A stretch of 25,966 nucleotides of DNA, taken from NCBI GenBank assembly GCA_964398215.1, contig CAYNNP010000068.1, positions 1-25,966 of the forward strand, read 5' to 3'. Origin of the DNA: CAYNNP01 sp964398215. GTDB lineage: Bacteria > Planctomycetota > Planctomycetia > Pirellulales > Pirellulaceae. The position numbers were made by a program, and so were the translations under genes. A model generated the notes under the pieces. It was not told the DNA's origin and searched no databases. It saw nothing but the letters and a program-made list of their open reading frames with translations. Shown in pieces: positions 23,442 to 25,966 of the stretch. Positions within the stretch are counted from its first letter, which is position 1; each line of letters begins with the position of its first letter.

Positions 23442-25852
23442 ATAATTCGGCAAGGCAGGATCGGCGTACTCAAAAAAATCACTGTTTGAGTCCCGGTGTT
23501 TGTGGTCTTGCCATCTTGCTTCTGTTCACTTGCCTGAACGCTAGCCATGCCGATCAACGTGTGCGGCTAAAGAATGGACTTTCGCTACAAGGTCTGTTAG
23601 CCGAAATTGCTTCTCTGAACAAAAACCCGTTTTCGCAAGCGGCGGCCAACGGCGGATCAAGGCCAATTTTGTTCGTCGATGATGGGCTGCGGCGCGTCTA
23701 CGTTCATCGCCGCGGAATGGTCGTTGGCGATCCAGTCCAAGCACCTTCAATCGAGGCGTTGTTTGAATTCAAGCAACTTGTCGCCAACAGTAAAACGGGA
23801 GTGGCAGGTATCGGTTCGGTCTACGGGGTTTCGCCGTTCGATCAGTATGGCCGCCGGTTCATCAAGTTGCGTGGGCCAAAAGGGGAAACGCTACCTCTTA
23901 TACAGGGCATCACCGAACTGAACGCGAGATACGCAAAGCTGGAATCTTTAAAAGGAATCCCAAGTCTATCCTGGGACATGCGTGTAGCCACTGCGACCCT
24001 GGATTCGACAACCCTTCGTCGAATTTTTGCTCGTCGTGTCGATCAAAAGAATCTAAACAGCCGTCTGGAGGTCGTGCGATTTTTCATTGAATGCGATCGA
24101 TATGCCGACGCGCATGCGGAATTAGAAACGATCTTGATTGACTTTCCTGTACAAGGAAAAGAACTCCGCACCCAACTGATTGGCATCACCGAAGAACAAG
24201 GGCGCCAGCTAATACAAGAAGCCAAACGACGGATCAAAGCGGGCCAACGTGGATTCGCCAAACGGGTCTACGACGGGTTTCCTTTGAATGCAGTCGGACG
24301 GCTGACCAGAACGGAGATCCAAGTCGAACTAGCCAAGCTTGACAAACCAGATCAAGACTGCAAAACGCTCGTGCAAGCACTTAAAGATCAGGTGGCACTA
24401 CTCAAAGCCAACCAATCAGCAGCGTTGACGCCGATTGTCCAAGAGATCGAAGCAGGACTCTCTGCTGATACATTGCCTAGGCTGAACGACTATTCGCGCC
24501 TGCGGGATGCTCAGAACCTGCCGCTAGACAGCCGCGTGTCCTTGGCGATTTCTGGATGGATACTCGGGCAGAATGCGAACCAACAGAACCTAAAAGTTGC
24601 CGTTGCTCTGATCCAGATTCGTGGACTTGTATTCGAATACTTGTCCACTGCAAACGCGCCCCGGCGCGAAGCAATTCTGGAACAACTACGCAACCTGGAA
24701 GGTGCCCAGCCAGAGTATGTCGCGCGAATGCTACCACTGTTGCCGCCCGTAAAACCTTGGCTAGATGGAGCTGGGAAATCGACAGGAATGCATGTTGTCG
24801 GGCCGCCTGAAGATGCTCGTGATCCAGCGATTGTTGTTCCCGACTACACCATCCAATTACCACCCGAATACAACCCACTCAGGTCCTATCCTTGCATCAT
24901 TGCCGTGGGAGCGCCAGGTGTGTCGCCTGAGCAACAAATCGATTGGTGGGCAGGACCAATCGACCCAAGGACTGGGGACCGCGCGGGGCGTGCAGCACGA
25001 AATGGCTACATCGTGGTTGCCCCGAGATGGACACGACCAGGACAACGCACCTACGAATATACGCCTCGAGAACAACAGCGAGTATTGGTTGCCATGCGAG
25101 ACGCCATGCGTCGCGCATCGATTGACTCAGATCGAGTCTTCATCGCAGGTCATGACGGCGGCGCGACGGCAGCTTTTGACATCGCCGTTTCGCACCCCGA
25201 TTTATGGGCGGGACTCGTCTCCTTCAATGCGGAACCTAAAAAGACCCTCGACCACTACGGCCCCAATGGCGAGCATGTCCCAATGTACTTTGTCATGGGC
25301 GAGCTGGACGGCGCTCCCATGCCGCTAATTCGCATCGGTCCAACTTTGGACAGGTACGTAAAGGTACGCAACGATGTCATGATTGTGATGTACCGAGGAC
25401 GTCCGAGTGGCTATTTCCCAGAGGAACTGCCGCAAATATTCGATTGGCTGAACCTGCAAACCCATACTCGAAAACCAATCCCACAAAAGATTGCCGCAAA
25501 GACGATGCGCGATGGTGATTCTTTCTTTTGGTGGCTGGAACTTGACCAGTTCAAGCCTGGGACGGCGATCGACCCCATACTTTGGGATCAGGCGGAAAAA
25601 ATTCGTGCAGCACCTGTGGAAGCATCAGTTGGTGCCGACAACAACATTCGTATTGGCCAAGGTCCAACAGACCGTTTTCACATTTGGCTCGCTCCCAACA
25701 TGGGAGTCGACTTATCAAAAGCGATTACGATTCGTTTACGAACACGGCGCTTTGATTTTGAATTCAAAGGCGAACTGAAGACATTGTTGGAAGATACTCG
25801 GCGACGCGCTGACCGCAAACGTCCTTTCTGGGCACATGTCAGCATCCCATAG
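23438..25852 (+). CDS. Exported multidomain protein with an alpha/beta-hydrolase-like domain of unusual active site
   Basis: The 804-residue protein begins at GTG 23438 and has a signal peptide: RR and K near the start, VCGLAILLLFTCL near 21-33, likely cleavage after ASHA near 35-38. Residues about 40-460 match no family I know. A TPR-like helix pair lies near 207-236 (LEVVRFFIECDRYADAHAELETIL). From about 468 to 675 the sequence reads like a PHB-depolymerase/peptidase-type alpha/beta hydrolase: YTIQLPPEYNP, GYIVVAPRW, DRVFIAGHDGGATAAFDIAVSHPDLW near 565-590, FVMGELDG near 618-625, and PQIFDWL near 665-671. The nucleophile elbow is GHDGG with D573 instead of Ser, and no His is seen before PEELPQIFDWL (RGRPSGYF instead). 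A C-terminal region of about 125 residues follows. It may be a binding protein, an Asp-nucleophile enzyme, or inactive. It is translationally coupled to the anti-sigma gene. Confidence 0.7.
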   Translation: MNNSARQDRRTQKNHCLSPGVCGLAILLLFTCLNASHADQRVRLKNGLSLQGLLAEIASLNKNPFSQAAANGGSRPILFVDDGLRRVYVHRRGMVVGDPVQAPSIEALFEFKQLVANSKTGVAGIGSVYGVSPFDQYGRRFIKLRGPKGETLPLIQGITELNARYAKLESLKGIPSLSWDMRVATATLDSTTLRRIFARRVDQKNLNSRLEVVRFFIECDRYADAHAELETILIDFPVQGKELRTQLIGITEEQGRQLIQEAKRRIKAGQRGFAKRVYDGFPLNAVGRLTRTEIQVELAKLDKPDQDCKTLVQALKDQVALLKANQSAALTPIVQEIEAGLSADTLPRLNDYSRLRDAQNLPLDSRVSLAISGWILGQNANQQNLKVAVALIQIRGLVFEYLSTANAPRREAILEQLRNLEGAQPEYVARMLPLLPPVKPWLDGAGKSTGMHVVGPPEDARDPAIVVPDYTIQLPPEYNPLRSYPCIIAVGAPGVSPEQQIDWWAGPIDPRTGDRAGRAARNGYIVVAPRWTRPGQRTYEYTPREQQRVLVAMRDAMRRASIDSDRVFIAGHDGGATAAFDIAVSHPDLWAGLVSFNAEPKKTLDHYGPNGEHVPMYFVMGELDGAPMPLIRIGPTLDRYVKVRNDVMIVMYRGRPSGYFPEELPQIFDWLNLQTHTRKPIPQKIAAKTMRDGDSFFWWLELDQFKPGTAIDPILWDQAEKIRAAPVEASVGADNNIRIGQGPTDRFHIWLAPNMGVDLSKAITIRLRTRRFDFEFKGELKTLLEDTRRRADRKRPFWAHVSIP

Positions 25853-25966
25853 CCGACGATTCAATTTCTGTTTTCTAAAGTAGCTCGACCATCCAAGATT
25901 CACTTTCCCATACGTGCGTTTTCACCTATCCGGTCGCCATCGCCAATGTCCTTGCGAGCAAATTCA

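Noticed and set aside
25900..25965. Open minus-strand frame entering from the right edge and ending at TGA 25902-25900 (about 21 codons, ending ENARMGK)
   Set aside because: It could be the 3' end of a convergent gene, but 21 codons without a recognisable motif are too few to call. The 25853-25966 end holds nothing else clear.

Overview
The window looks like chromosomal core genome of a planctomycete, most likely a Rhodopirellula-like member of the Pirellulaceae. This is an inference from four things: a secreted subtilase whose N-terminus resembles the planctomycete LEPR-type motif, a DUF4332-type helix-hairpin-helix fusion, an ECF sigma/anti-sigma/secreted-hydrolase operon, and sparse Shine-Dalgarno use with several GTG or TTG starts. 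I found no rRNA, tRNA, CRISPR array, insertion sequence or phage gene. No gene-free stretch exceeds about 300 bases. Left part (1-7068, all minus strand): the 5' part of an exported pentapeptide-repeat protein runs off the left edge. Upstream of it, in transcription order, lie a stand-alone LON substrate-binding-domain protein, GTP cyclohydrolase I (folE), a large fused FAD/4Fe-4S dehydrogenase of the YdiJ type, MoaD, MoaE and a class V cysteine-desulfurase-like protein. The last three are tightly packed (3-bp gap, then an ATGA overlap) and could be a molybdopterin-synthase module with its own sulfur supply. Centre (7069-18097): a divergent intergenic region with candidate promoters and a perfect hairpin separates the LON gene from dcd (dCTP deaminase, plus strand). 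dcd ends at a large inverted repeat and faces a minus-strand run read in the order imuA, imuB, a Zn-phospholipase-C/P1-nuclease-like protein with a C-terminal DUF4332 region, rlmL (rlmKL), hemL and a secreted S8 protease. ImuA/ImuB are translesion-synthesis accessory proteins. DnaE2, their usual partner, is not in the window. Right part (18306-25852): lapA (plus) converges on a small uncharacterised minus-strand gene carrying a 9-bp tandem repeat. Then come two plus-strand operons. The first is gcvT-gcvH-lipM: glycine cleavage T protein, H protein, and a transferase or ligase that probably lipoylates H. It ends at a candidate terminator. The second is an FHA-domain protein, an ECF sigma factor, a zinc-finger membrane anti-sigma factor and an exported 804-residue alpha/beta-hydrolase-like protein. 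The last three overlap by ATGA and GTGA. The observations I rate highest are the Zn-PLC/nuclease-like plus helix-hairpin-helix fusion beside imuAB, and the hydrolase with Asp in its nucleophile elbow and no evident catalytic His.
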